Assembly: GCF_030463535.1 (NCBI RefSeq)
Contig: NC_132880.1
Coordinates: 26,874,987-26,938,986 of the forward strand
DNA from: Salminus brasiliensis
Taxonomy: Eukaryota > Chordata > Actinopteri > Characiformes > Bryconidae
DNA length: 64,000 nucleotides
Direction of reading: 5' to 3'
Every line of letters begins with the position of its first letter. Positions within the stretch are counted from its first letter, which is position 1. A program made the translations under genes and the position numbers. Below are positions 1 to 16,694 of the stretch, in pieces. The notes beneath the pieces were generated by a model. The model had not been told where the DNA came from. It searched no databases and was given only the letters and a program-made list of their open reading frames with translations.

Positions 1-968
1 GTAGTGTTTGTGATTACCTGACAGCAAGGCACAGGAATTTAAAGCCTGTAAAAGACATTCCATGTTTTTTATAAGAGGCTTGTAACAGACATACAAGGTA
101 AAAACATGCACCAGTATGATGCAGTTTTACAGATCCCTGGCGTAGGACTGCCACGGCTATTCTCCAGATCTCTGCAACTTGTTAGAATATAGCCTTCGTT
201 TGTCAAAAAGCCAAGCATGACCTTTCCCTCGTCGTCTCACCCTTTTGAAATCACGCTTTTTTTTTTTTTTTTTTTTTTTTTTTTTGACAATTCCACTACC
301 GCTTCGTAATTGGGTTGATGGATTTCAGGTCATATGGTCCAAATGAAATGGTTACAAACAATAGAAGAAAATGTGCCCCCATACTCCAGTCATATGCCCG
401 AAGCTCGATATGCCCGATGACATGTATGGTACTTGCATTTCTAATTTAAACATTAATTATATCTATTTACGTTTATTCAATGCCAATCAGTAATTGGGGG
501 AAATGTGTACTTTGTCCTTTACTTACCATTCAGTAGGTTTGTGTCCTCCTTGGTGGTTGTTAAAGGCTGAATGTGTTTCTTACTCTTGGTGCTCCATGTA
601 TAAATATGGTCATTCTCTCCCTGCCTAATGTGTTGATCCACATTCCTCCGCACATGTCCTGATTTGTTTAAAACCCTGGCAGTGTACCTAAGGCCTCACA
701 ACTCTGCTGTCTTTAGCCTTGCACAACAGCCGTTCCAGAGCCCAGCCAACACGGAAACCTCTAGAACAAAATACTATATTTTGTACTCGATGGTCTCCAA
801 TTACTGATTAGGGTGGGGCTTTCTGGCAGTCTTAGTAGTTGGCCCCTTGAATTGTACTTTTCATTTTTGGAGGTGCAAAAGTGAGCTGTATTAATGACTG
901 GAAGAGAAGTGAAAGTGTTTGATTTGCTTTTCCTTTTGTTCACCCTTTCTACCTTCCTCTGTCTATAG
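1..968 (+). other. tropomyosin intron (upstream part, partial)
   Basis: Noncoding sequence before the first recognisable tropomyosin exon. It holds a poly-T run at about 257-285 and ends in a pyrimidine-rich tract plus AG at 967-968. I looked for exon 6a/6b-type tropomyosin coding sequence and did not see it, so the window begins inside the intron before exon 7. Confidence 0.6.
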
Positions 969-6045
<5,077 letters not shown>

Positions 6046-7140
6046 ATGTCCTAGATCAGGACACTCCCCTATTTCCCATTTCGACACACTCTTCTCATCT
6101 TTTCTCACATTTGGCCCAGTCTTAATTTTCTAAAAGCTCTTGTTCCTTTTTCTTTTTCCCCTCTCCCCACTTGTTCTTATATTTTGCATCGGTGTTCGCT
6201 AAGCCAACCAGCTTTGCAAGTCAGTAAGACAATGAAGTGTCAAATCCACCCATTTTGGTGTATGGGGGTGGGTGATTTTTAAACTAAGAGCTTTTATCTG
6301 AGCTTTTCTCACATGCCAATTTCTCATCAGTTGAGAGGTTTCACCTGATGCTTTATGCAGATGTTTCTTTGGTCACATCAAAGGAGTCTGTACTCCCCTA
6401 ACCCACCCAAAAGCTGTTTAGATCAAGATGATCGTGAGCTTTTGATGCCATTGAGCTTGTAACTGAACTTCAGCTCATGTGGTCAGCTTCTTAGGTTTCT
6501 TATTCCTTTCTTTTTCCTCCACTTTCTTGGTCCTTGTTCATGCTGGCTTTTGGAGTCTGAACCATAGATGGTTCATTAAAGCAGAGGATTTCTCCAGAGG
6601 AAAGTCTTAGTCTGCTTAGTCTGTGTCCATCTGTAGGTATTGTCTTGGCATGTTGGGTTTTTTTTTTTTTTTGTTTTTGTTTTTTTTTTTGTTTTCCTGC
6701 ATTTTAACAGTAACCCCACCCCCCCCCCCCCCCCACTGTGTGAAACTGCTGCACTGTTATGGGCTTTATAGCAACCATCCTTGGAGCAGAATGAGCCAAG
6801 TCTTGGAGTTTAAGCATTCATTAAGGACAATGGACTGTATGTATCTTCTTTTAATAGAGTAATAGTTAATACAAGGGGAGAAAAGGGATTGTTTTTACAG
6901 CCAACTTCTACAGCATCACTGCCAAATCTAGATGTTTATATGTCTGTAAGTAGTGCATATGCAGCACCTGGGAGAAAATGCACTTAAACACTCAAAGGTT
7001 AATAAATAAAAGATTTAAGGATGAATGTAAAGTTTTAACTGGAAAAGCCCAAATACTTATATAATCACTGTTACTGTCTTTGTAAAATGTTTTTTTTTTT
7101 TGTTTGTTTTTTTTAAATAAAGACCATTAGTTTTACTGTC
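6046..7140 (+). other. tpm3: tropomyosin 3'UTR with polyadenylation signals
   Basis: This is noncoding sequence after the 9d stop. Overlapping AATAAA signals lie at 7001-7009 and another AATAAA at 7116-7121, the likely 3' ends of the exon-9d transcript. It contains T-rich runs near 6658-6692 and 7090-7114 and a C homopolymer at about 6717-6734. Confidence 0.6.
7116..7121 (+). terminator. AATAAA polyadenylation signal (tropomyosin)
   Basis: A canonical AATAAA in a T-rich context about 1.07 kb after the exon 9d stop, with no open gene beyond it on this strand for many kilobases. An earlier pair at 7001-7009 could be used instead. Confidence 0.5.
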
Positions 7141-8133
7141 ACTTCAAACACTGTGGAGCCCATTTTTTTGTGCAAGCTAAAACTAAATGGCTGCGTATTA
7201 GTGGCCTCATTCAATGATTGCCGGCCTGAAGAGGCAATACTGCTGGTGTTTTTAGCACCATTTAGGTCAGTAGCGTTAGTCTCGTCCCTGAAAGTTTTCA
7301 GTAATCAAATTTGCAGAAGAATACTTTTATGGCACACACTTTCCACAGAGTTTAGGGTGCCTTTATTAAAAAACAAAGGGGTAGTGCTGTATTGTGAGAT
7401 GTTACACATATAGCATGACTGAATGTGCTACAGTTCTGATTTCAACAATTTAAAGAAACTTTACTCATAGCAACAAAGGTGGGAAAAGCTAATCAGACAT
7501 TGCTGCAATGTAAAAGCTAAAGGTGCTGCAGCTCTTCTCTCATGAATTAGTTTCTTGTCAGTGTTTAGTGATCGCTTAACTGGGGTATGATTAAGACCTC
7601 TGCCTTCACTCCATGCTTCAACCGTAGAAAAGGGCTGTCCATTAAAAGCGGTACTATTCGGCTGATGGAGTGTTGACAGGCCTTTGTAACGGGAGCATTT
7701 GGGTTGGTTGTTGCCGCGTGTTTACAGTGCTTCTTCTTAGGACATGGTATTGGTTAGTTCTTTGACAGTCTTGTGAGCTGGGGCTTGTTACATTTTGTTG
7801 ACTTCCTGGCTGTAGCTAGGTTACCTGTGATTAAGCTGGGCCAATGCAGAGATCTGGAGTGCTGTTACTGAGATACTGGCATCTGTAAAATGCTTCGGTC
7901 ACATTGAGTTAGGAGCGAACTGGTATTAAGTCTATATCCAGTGAACTGTAAAAATCACACCCTGATCTACATGGTTTCTAGTTTTGTGGTGGCTCAAACA
8001 TGGTTGCACTTTTGCTGTTTATTTGATATAATAGTGAGGTATTAAATAATTAACTTAAGTGCATATATGCTTATGTAACATGCATAGACAATACCTAATT
8101 AGGCATATTAAGAAATATATAGATAGGTATAGT
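7141..8133. other. intergenic, nothing recognised
   Basis: AT-rich DNA between the tropomyosin 3' end and a MITE. Short open frames here have no splice context, domain or codon structure that I recognise. Confidence 0.5.
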
Positions 8134-8487
8134 ATACTGTATGTCCAAAGGTTTGTAGACACCCCTTCTAATAAATGCAACATCTACTTTAAGTAGCACC
8201 CAGTAGTTACACCCATTAGTCCCTGGGCAGAATATTGCCAATAGAATAGGACTCTTTGAAGCAGATAAATGTGAACCTATTGCAGCTTTGAAGATGTGGA
8301 ACTGTGTTCACTGGTTCTCTGATGGTGCTTTATCTAAACCTTTTGGGATCAGTAGAAGATTTGGGGATGAGGCAGGGTGGTGATCATTCAACATCCTGAC
8401 CACACAAAGGCTGCTGTCCCTGGACAGTAGAGACAGTTACTCCAACAAAGGGACAAAATGTCCCAATACTTTTGTCCATGTAGTGTA
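8134..8487 (+). mobile_element. short TIR element (MITE family A, copy 1)
   Basis: A 354-bp noncoding element. The left end (ACTGTATGTCCAAAGGTTTG) and the reverse complement of the right end (ACTACATGGACAAAAGTATT) are imperfect inverted repeats. The inside contains GGACAGTAGAGACAGTTACTCC, a signature found again in degraded copies near 17.98, 26.9, 43.5 and 53.3 kb. It has no coding capacity. Superfamily is not certain; it resembles very common teleost non-autonomous DNA elements. Confidence 0.6.
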
Positions 8488-11359
8488 TCTATTGGGGTTA
8501 GTAAGTGCCTGTAGTCACTGAATCAGAGTCAGCCGGGCATCTTCGATGGTGATGCTCTGCTAAGCGTGTTAACCAGCTGCTTTTTGTTTTTGTACTCAGT
8601 GAGTGAAGTGCATCCACAATAGCTTTTAGGACAAGTGGTTGATTTCTTTTGGCAGCATGTTGATATTACTGTAAAGCTGCAAGATGATCTGCCACCCACA
8701 AAGTTAGTCTTGAGCACCGAGACGAAGCTGATGAGAAAAGATGTTTTTGTAAAGTTCAGGATCTGCCCTGCTGTTATGTTATCAGGAAAGGCAAGTAAGC
8801 CAGAGACACTGACAGCCATTCAAAACCATACCAACAAGATGAACAGAAACAGATTCATGCTATAAAACATGAGCTTCCTCATGATTACAAACGCTTTGCT
8901 TGTTCTGTCATTCAGGTACAGGTTAATTCTTCTCCCAGAACTCTAGAAGTTGTTTGTAACCAGTGGGTAACCTGATGTATATGTACATATTTTAGCAAAC
9001 TGTAATCTTGCAGCTTTTTGGTGTAATAACCTCTCTGAAATCAAGCTGGTGTGTTTTCTTCATTTTATTGTACACATTATGTATTATTTTTCCTCAAGTG
9101 TTCACTGATGTGATCTAGTACCTAACATTTTGCAGACATCCCACCATCTCCCACGACTCAAGGGATTCTCCCGCATATTAGTATAATAGAGGCTCCATGA
9201 TGCTCGGAAATCATATACAGTATCCAGGAAATAGGGACGTTGTATAACAGGCTCACTTGCACACTTTTTGAAATGAGAGCAATTCAGACAAGATCTACTT
9301 GTGCTCAGTAGATCTATCAGTTGGCTCTGTGGGTGGGAGTTAAATCCTGATTGGTGCCTCCTTGTCCTCTATAGACCTCTCAGTGTTCTGGGGGGTGTTC
9401 TCTCTACTTCCCTTTCATAGTGCATAAGAAAACAAGGTAAGTTTACAGGTGTCATTCTTTCATTGGCATCACTAATGATATATATGCTAGCTGGGCTTCT
9501 TTATTGATGCCCTTCTTAACGAGGCCAAACTCCCTGTCAATGTGCAACTTTACAGCTTAGAGAAAATCACAAAAAGAGTAGCATAACTGGCCAAGACACA
9601 TTCAAGCAGCTTGTAGGGTTCGTTACTGAAACCTGTTCAAAACAGTGCATGCTACTGACACCTGGTGGTAAAAAGCATAACGAACAGGTCTTAATCTGCT
9701 AGGTTGCTATAGAAGATGCTACAGAATGGATTAGGACTAAATCTGCCACTTTTAGAGGCTTTTAAACACTAAAAGTAATCAGTATTACAACCAAATTTGG
9801 GTGTCATCAAAAATAAAAAATAACAAAAATATGCAAAAATAGCATCTCTACAATAGGTTAGATCTGGTATTCATAGCAAAACAAGCATGTGTTAAGCCAT
9901 GGATCATTAGCCTTTTCCACAATGCAGGGATGCAGTTTTCTTTGTTTAACTCCAGTCAGGTAGAAGCACACCCAACTTCCTCTTGTTTAATCAGTTAGTC
10001 TCGAGAAGAAAGAAGTAAGAAGCCAAAATATGTCTGATATTTGGAGAAAAAAGGTGCAGAAAAAAAGAAACCTCTTCAACTGTTGAGCACGATGGTGCAT
10101 CATGCTTTGGATTTGGGTTGCAGCCAGTGGCACTGGTAGAGATAAGAATGGAATCTCTTAAACTCCAGTAAATTCTGCAAGTAAATATTGCAATATTGCA
10201 TCTACACAGAAGCTAGATAAATAATAATAAAAAAAGGATTTTACAGCAGTATAAAGATCCTGTAAAATAATGGTGATGAACCCCCCCCCCCCAAGGTTTA
10301 ATATAGAGAACACATGCACATATATCAACTGAGCAGCTTTTACTGGAGACAAACCTAAGGATGGCTGTAATAAAGGCCTGCCGAAGCATCTTAAGGAACC
10401 AACCACAGCATTTGATTATATTCAGGTTTTATATGCAGGTATTAAAATAAAATCTTATAATTATGTTAGTTTGTCCGGTTACTTTTGATCCTGTGCAAAT
10501 GGATGTGATTAATCGGCTGTAACTCCTAAAAGTTTAATTCAGCATTTTAGTTTAACCCCTTTTATTGACATAGATGACAAAAGATGGTGCCACCGTCCAA
10601 ATACTTTTGATCCTTAGTGTAATGCAATTATTCACCATTAGTTCTTTAATTCAAAGCATATGCACATTGTCTTGACATAATCAAAACAAAATTGTTGCTA
10701 ATTTCAATAGACTTTCCCTCATGTTATCAACTTTGATGAGATTCTCTTTTGCACAGCACACACTCTCCCTTGTGTTAATTGTTTTAAAAAGTTGAATCAG
10801 TGTCTAAAAGCTAGGGATGCCAGATCCACCCAAAATCGTCTGTCCTGTTTTCTCTATTATGACAGTAGTTGCTCGGCAGGTCTCTATCTCTCTGTCTCTC
10901 TCTCAATCTCTTTGTCTCTCTCTCTTTATGTCTCTTTACTGTAGCCCAATGTTCCTGCCTCTGTATCCTTAGGTCGCCAGCTATGTAATTCTGTGATTAA
11001 AATTCACTGTAATTAAAGAGAGTCTGTGTAATCATGGCAAATTATGAAAGTAGCCCAAAAGATAAGACACTGCAGGGCCCTAAGATATGGCTGTGATCTT
11101 GTTAGACCAAGATCTTATTGTGTGTTATATTGCATTGCAAATGTCATGACATGTTTAAAAAATGAATAAAATGAATAAAATTCTTTATGAGATCTGACTG
11201 ATTTTAAAGCCTTATACTCATGCTTTAGGGGGTATAACTATAACTATGTATAAGCAATTTACAGGCTTATCACAGGCTTTATAATGTATTATGTGTGCTA
11301 AATATTTATATGATGAGTTTCCATGATCTTTTAAAAGAGTTGGAAATAGTTTATTGACC
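8488..11359. other. intergenic, nothing coding recognised
   Basis: AT-rich intergenic sequence. It includes a C homopolymer at 10281-10292 and, near 10470-10622, a sequence ending in CCAAATACTTTTGATCC that looks like a decayed transposon terminus. CT-rich microsatellite-like sequence lies at about 10881-10930. Confidence 0.45.
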
Positions 11360-11688
11360 TCTGTTGTTGTTCCCCTCCCTTTAAAGACTGTAATCGTCTA
11401 TTTGATTCATAAAACACCCTTTATTGACTCTACTGTTATCAGTAATTACAAGCCTGTCTCAAACCTCCTTTCCTTTCAAAGATTATAGAGAAGGAAGTGG
11501 CCTCTCAGTTGCAGGAGAAAAATGACCTATATGACACATTGCAGTCTGGCTTTCCATCACAGTACTACAACAGCCCTTCTAAGAGTAGTAAATCACCTAC
11601 TTTACTCAGCTGCCTGGTCTTACTGGGCACTTATACAGGTATCTGGGACACTGCATTACACTGGTTTTAGTATTACTCTACGGACAGG
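11360..11688 (+). pseudogene. LINE reverse transcriptase fragment (L2/CR1 type)
   Basis: Decayed coding sequence resembles the N-terminal reverse transcriptase region of L2/CR1-clade LINEs. Around 11445-11500 one reads NYKPVSNL then a stretch like KIIEKEVASQLQ, and at about 11550-11600 in a shifted frame HHSTTTALLRVVNHL, the familiar HSTETALLRV block. Frameshifts separate the blocks, so it is dead. It abuts the TA target site of the Tc1 element at 11689. Confidence 0.6.
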
Positions 11689-11690
11689 TA

Positions 11691-13281
11691 CAGTGTATCA
11701 CAAAAGTGAGTACACCCCTCACATTTCTGCAGATATTTAAGTATATTTTTTCATGGGACAACACCAACACTTTGACACAATGAAAAGTAGTCTGTGTGCA
11801 GCTTATATAACAGTGTAAATTTATTCTTCCCTCAAAATAACTCAATATACAGCCATTAATGTCTAAACCACCAGCAACGAAAGTGAGTACACCCCTTAGT
11901 GAAAGTTCCTGAAGTGTCAATATTTTGTGTGGCCACCATTATTTTCCAGAACTGCCTTAACTCTCCTGGGCATGGAGTTTACCAGAGCTTCACATGTTGC
12001 CACTGGACTTCATCACGGAGCTGGCGGATATTCGAGACTTTGCGCTCCTCCACCTGCCGCTTGAGGATGCCCCAAAGATGTTCTATTGGATTTAGGTCTG
12101 GAGACATGCTTGGTCATTCCATCACCTTTACCCTCAGCCTCTTCAATAAAGCAGTGGTCGTCTTAGAGGTGTGTTTGGGGTCATTGTCATGCTGGAACAC
12201 TGCCCTGCGACCCAGGGAGTTTCCGGAGGGAGAGGATCATGCTCTGCTTCAGTATTTTACAGTACATATTGGAGTTCATGTGTCCCTCAATGAAATGTAA
12301 CTCCCCAACACCTGCTGCACTCATGCAGCCCCAGACCATGGCATTCCCATCACCATGCTTGACTGTAGGCATGATACACTTATCTTTGTACTCCTCACCT
12401 AATTGCCGCCACACATGCTTGAGACCATCTGAACCAAACAAATTAATCTTGGTATAATCAGACCATAGGACATGGTTCCAGTAATCCATGTCCTTTGTTG
12501 ATATGTCTTCAGCAAACTGTTTGCGGGCTTTCTTGTGTACAGACTTCAGAAGAGGCTTCCTTCTGGGGTGACAGCCATGCAGACCAATGTGATGTAGTGT
12601 GCGGCGTATGGTCTGAGCACTGACAGGCTGACCCCGACCTCTTCAATCTCTGCAGCAATGCTGACAGCACTTCTGCGCCTATCTTTCAAAGACAGCATTT
12701 GGATGTGACACTGAGCACGTGCACTTAGCTTCCTTGGAAGGCCAATGCAAGGTCTGTTCTGAGTAGACCCTGCTCTTTTAAAATGCTGGATGATCTTGGC
12801 CACTGTGCTGCAGCTCAGTTTCAGGGTGTTGGCAATCTTCTTCTAGCCTTGGCCATCTTCATGTAGCGCAACAATTCGTCTTTTAAGATCCTCAGAGAGT
12901 TATTTGCCATGAGGTGCCATGTTGGAACTTTCAGTGACCAGTATGAGAGAGTGTGAGAGCTGTACTACAACATTGAACACACCTGCTCCCTATGCACACC
13001 TGAGGCCTAGTAACATTAACAAGTCACATGACATTTTGTAGGGAAAATGACAAGCAGTGCTGACAAGCAATTTTGACAGGGGTGTAGTCTCTTAGGGGTT
13101 TACTCACTTTCATTGCTGGTGGTTTAGACATTATTGGCTGTATATTGAGTTATTTTGAGGGAAGAATAAATTTACACTGTTATATAAGCTGCACACAGAC
13201 TACTTTTAATTATGTCAAAGTGTCATTTTGTCAGTGTTGTCCCATGAAAAGATATACTTATATATCTTTTGTGATACACTG
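11691..13281 (-). mobile_element. Tc1-like transposon, inactive copy
   Basis: A 1,591-bp element between TA dinucleotides at 11689-11690 and 13282-13283. The ends are CAGTGTATCACAAAAGTGAG and its inverse, and about 210 bp at each side form long inverted repeats with an inner copy of the AAAGTGAGTACACCCC-type direct repeat (near 11880-11897), the IR/DR arrangement of fish Tc1 elements. Transposase runs on the - strand and carries several stops. Confidence 0.93.
11917..12920 (-). pseudogene. Tc1-like transposase, broken
   Basis: A DD34E transposase reading frame with a helix-turn-helix DNA-binding N half and a catalytic C half, now non-functional. Reading from ATG at 12920 a stop is met at codon 7, another replaces a Tyr about 20 codons later, and a third sits in the block [15 protein letters not shown] where Trp codon TGG became TGA (near 12120). 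The sequence is also frameshifted near 12230, between the LRKL block and the second catalytic Asp region. The first catalytic block reads WSDYTK where WSDETK is usual. The frame ends with GGHTKY at 11917. Confidence 0.9.
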
Positions 13282-16200
13282 TATGGATGCATGATATATA
13301 TATATATATCAGTTCCATATCAAAAAATAAAATGTTTTCAATTTATATAATAAGTTATTTAAACATGTTTATGTTCATTTTCATGATTTAGTTACGATAT
13401 CAATATGCTTCTGTAGTCGTAGTAATTCTTGATGTACTACCAGTAAAATAAACCTAAAAGTATCTTAAAATAGGTCAGTAGGTTTTACACATTTAAATTG
13501 AATGACATTTAGGTAAGTATATCCAATAAAAACTTTTAATTGCAGTTAATTTTTCCCAAAAAAACAATCACCAAACATTGTTAACAATTGATTCTTGTTG
13601 CTTTCAAATATTGGGAAAAACCCAGTCTCCAAAATGTTCATCTTACAGGAGAAAGATCAAAACCCTCTTTATGTTCAATGGAAGTGTCTGTAAATGATTG
13701 TATTTGACACAATATAAAGAACAACTGCTAGTGTCAAAGAATTTGGTAATGTATAAGGTGAATAATGCCAAAAATGGAGATATGAGGTAATTTTGCATTA
13801 CAGCAAAATTCTTATTATTGAATCCAGTAAAGTAAGATACATACAGCTCAGTTAGCTGTAACTAACTAACTTGGTTCATTCAGTATCATTTCAATATTAA
13901 AAGAAACACATTGTATACATTACATATACATTACTAACAGATATAAATCACAGTTGTGATATCATATAAAGATTATAGCTGTTTAATGCTTGCACACGTG
14001 CGGACTGTATTAAATTACATATATATTTTTTAGCTTTAAAGTATCTTCTAATTCTGCTCATGCCAGCCCAGCAGAGGAGTGCTTTTGCTTCACCAAGTGT
14101 GATGCCAAATTCCTTAAAAAGCAAGTGAAATGTCTAAACAGAGCTAAACATGTTGCAAAGCTGAAGCACATTTTCTAACAATAACTTACCATCTCACACA
14201 AACTCAAAACAGAAATACATGATGATTAAATGTTTTTTTTTTATTTTTAAAATGATAGTCTCTGAATCAAACACACACAAACAGGTAGTTGATCAGGGGT
14301 TTCTGAAGCTTTTTAAATGTGTATGTGGGATGTTCTGATGTTCCATGTAATGAAACCCAGTCTTCAACTATGTGCGATTATATGTAAGATTGTGTTGTCA
14401 GCATTTTCAAAAAGCTGCATTTTGACCCACACAAAAGCCTTTTTTAATGGAATCATGTCAAGATTAAATTAATCAGTTAATAATAATAATAATAATAAGC
14501 TCATTTAAGATTAATGTAATTATCTACTTATTTCCATTTTTTTCTATTTGAACAATTCATTTTTAATCAATAAGTTTTTGTGTTAAAATGATCGAACTGG
14601 ACAGACTTCAGGTTTCTTTTTAGTGTACTTCTGAGGTTTATAGCTCTGTTTTTGTCTTATCTGTTCAAAGAAAGCATACTCTTGTAGATGTGTATGCTGT
14701 TAGATTTTTCTTACTATTGGTCATCTCACATTTATAATACAGAGAAACAGGAAGTCATGGATGACCATTTAAGAGAGACTTCTTGTGGTGAAACAAGCTT
14801 CAGTGTAAACAGAAGTGTTTCTTTTGGTGACATTTCTTTTGTGGCGTAGAGAAGAACATATTATTCAACTATTTAGAACTTCAGTTCTTTGCTTTACCTG
14901 CATTTGGAGATCAACAGTTTTCTCATGCCATATTTTGTTTTTTTCCCCAAGTTCAATTATGGCTACCACACAGCTTAAGTACCGGATACACTTACTTTAG
15001 TTCTTATAAAGAACATTACTAACACTATCTATTAGTGTATCTATAAGTGAGACATAGGTTTTATAGATCATGGGTGGCTCCACCTTTTCTTGGGGATGTG
15101 TGTGTAAACATTGCAAGTTGAAAGCATGTATCATATATGTAGTCTTGTGTATTACCAAAAAGGATCAATGCTCTAATAATACCTAATGCTACTAGTTTTG
15201 TAAGCACAGAAAACTCTGTACTCTAACATTTGGGATTTACTCAACACTAAAATGCAATGACTTCTTTTGTGACAGGCTTTATTGGTAAGCAAACTTGACA
15301 TCTACCACTATACCTGCCATTGAAAAGGAGCCTGTAAAGAGTTATGCAGCAGAATGTAAACCAATGACAAAACTCTCTATGTTTCAGGTATATATTCAGA
15401 GGAAAACTCTTCACAATTGAACTGAACTTCTTCAGGAGAAAGGTAGCTTGTTTAATATATTATACCTTACAGAGCTTAATACATACATTTACAAATAGAT
15501 GTATAACTTTATAATAAGAATTTCCTCATGAAATGTTTAAATGCTTTTTAGTATTTCTCTATTAATGGTTATTAATTAGGTCATCAATCTAACAAATCAT
15601 TATTGAACAGTTATAGCAAAAATAGTAAGGGTTAATGACAGGTCTTCTGCCAAATAATGAGCCCATAATCATCTTTACTGTACAAGCTCAGATCTTGCTG
15701 GTTCCTTTTCTTACTTTGTCTCCATTTTTCTCTATCATTAAACCACAATTTAGCTCTTCTAGTTAGAAATGAAACTGAAATGTGACAATATTGCTTAAAA
15801 CTAAAGGTGCTACAGATGATGTTTTTGAACGATGCCATATAAGAAACATTTTTGGTTGCAATAAAAATGAGTGAGTGTGATAGTGATGAAACCTTGTATC
15901 GGGAAATACCTTTTTTTAGTTTTTAAAAAATGCCCTTTTTAGGGCCCGTTTAAAAGGGCCTTCACACATGCATTACTAACTACTAACATGGTTCTTTATG
16001 GAACCAAATATGTTTCCTTGGCATCGCTTGAAGGACCCTTTGTAGCACCTTTACTATTAAGATAGTGTAGTCACTTGTTGATTGTAGTCATTCATGACTA
16101 ATAAAGTTTTTTTGATTGGCAGTGTTAAAGTATAGCTAATATAACTTATGAACAGATCTCTGCTGAAGCTGGTAGGCTGAACACTGATCAGGAAGCAACT

Positions 16201-16351
16201 ACATTTGAGCTTTAACAGTATTGATGAATGCAGGCTCACCATTTGCAAAGTAACAGGTCAGTGTTATGCCTGTTTTATGTTATAACTGCTTACTAATGAC
16301 GTATGACCTAATAAATAACCATTAATAAACACATCAACTATTCATGAGCCC
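13282..16351. other. intergenic, nothing coding recognised
   Basis: AT-rich sequence with small simple repeats (TA run near 13292-13308, AAT run near 14480-14497). Near 15925-15970 there is a short palindromic GGGCCCGTTTAAAAGGGCC and near 15985-16050 a GGTTCTTTATGGAACC-type MITE remnant. No gene recognised. Confidence 0.45.
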
Positions 16352-16357
16352 TTTATT
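16352..16357 (-). terminator. AATAAA polyadenylation signal of msmp
   Basis: AATAAA on the - strand, 160 nt after the msmp stop codon at 16517. This is a reasonable 3'UTR length for such a small secreted-protein gene. Confidence 0.5.
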
Positions 16358-16516
16358 AGGGTAGTCTTATTATAAAGTGGTACCAAATACGTTGCAATAT
16401 ATGACTAGTGAATCACTATTAGTGGGAAATCTGTGTGAAACAGCGGAGGCCAGAGACCAGAGACCTCTTCAGTGTCAAAGTGTCAAAGTCCTGGGTGATG
16501 GAAGATCACTCTGCGC

Positions 16517-16694
16517 TTAAAAGAGTGGATCATTTTCTGATTTCCATGCAGGTCCTTCACTCAGTCGCAGCTCGTTCTTCCTCCCAAACAGACAAGGCAA
16601 TTTGCGATTGGCCTTCATCACCACTGCCACGGTGCAGGAGCCTGGTTTCCGGATGGCTTCACACCAGTCTGGAAAATCGACTGGCTGTTTTCCA
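16517..16694 (-). CDS. msmp: msmp last coding exon
   Basis: The acceptor is a strong tract, CTTTGCTGCCCTCCAG, ending at 16695. Starting there, the phase-2 end of the previous exon is completed as His and the frame runs GKQPVDFPDWCEAIRKPGSC and on to TAA at 16517. A second AG 22 nt further in (TTTTCCAG) was tested and rejected because it would give an immediate stop. It supplies cysteines 8 to 10 of the fold and a non-cysteine tail of about 24 residues. Confidence 0.88.

Noticed and set aside
16517-16663. Alternative acceptor TTTTCCAG for the last msmp exon
   Set aside because: The phase would create a stop directly; the acceptor at 16695 keeps the frame and restores the QPVDFP motif.
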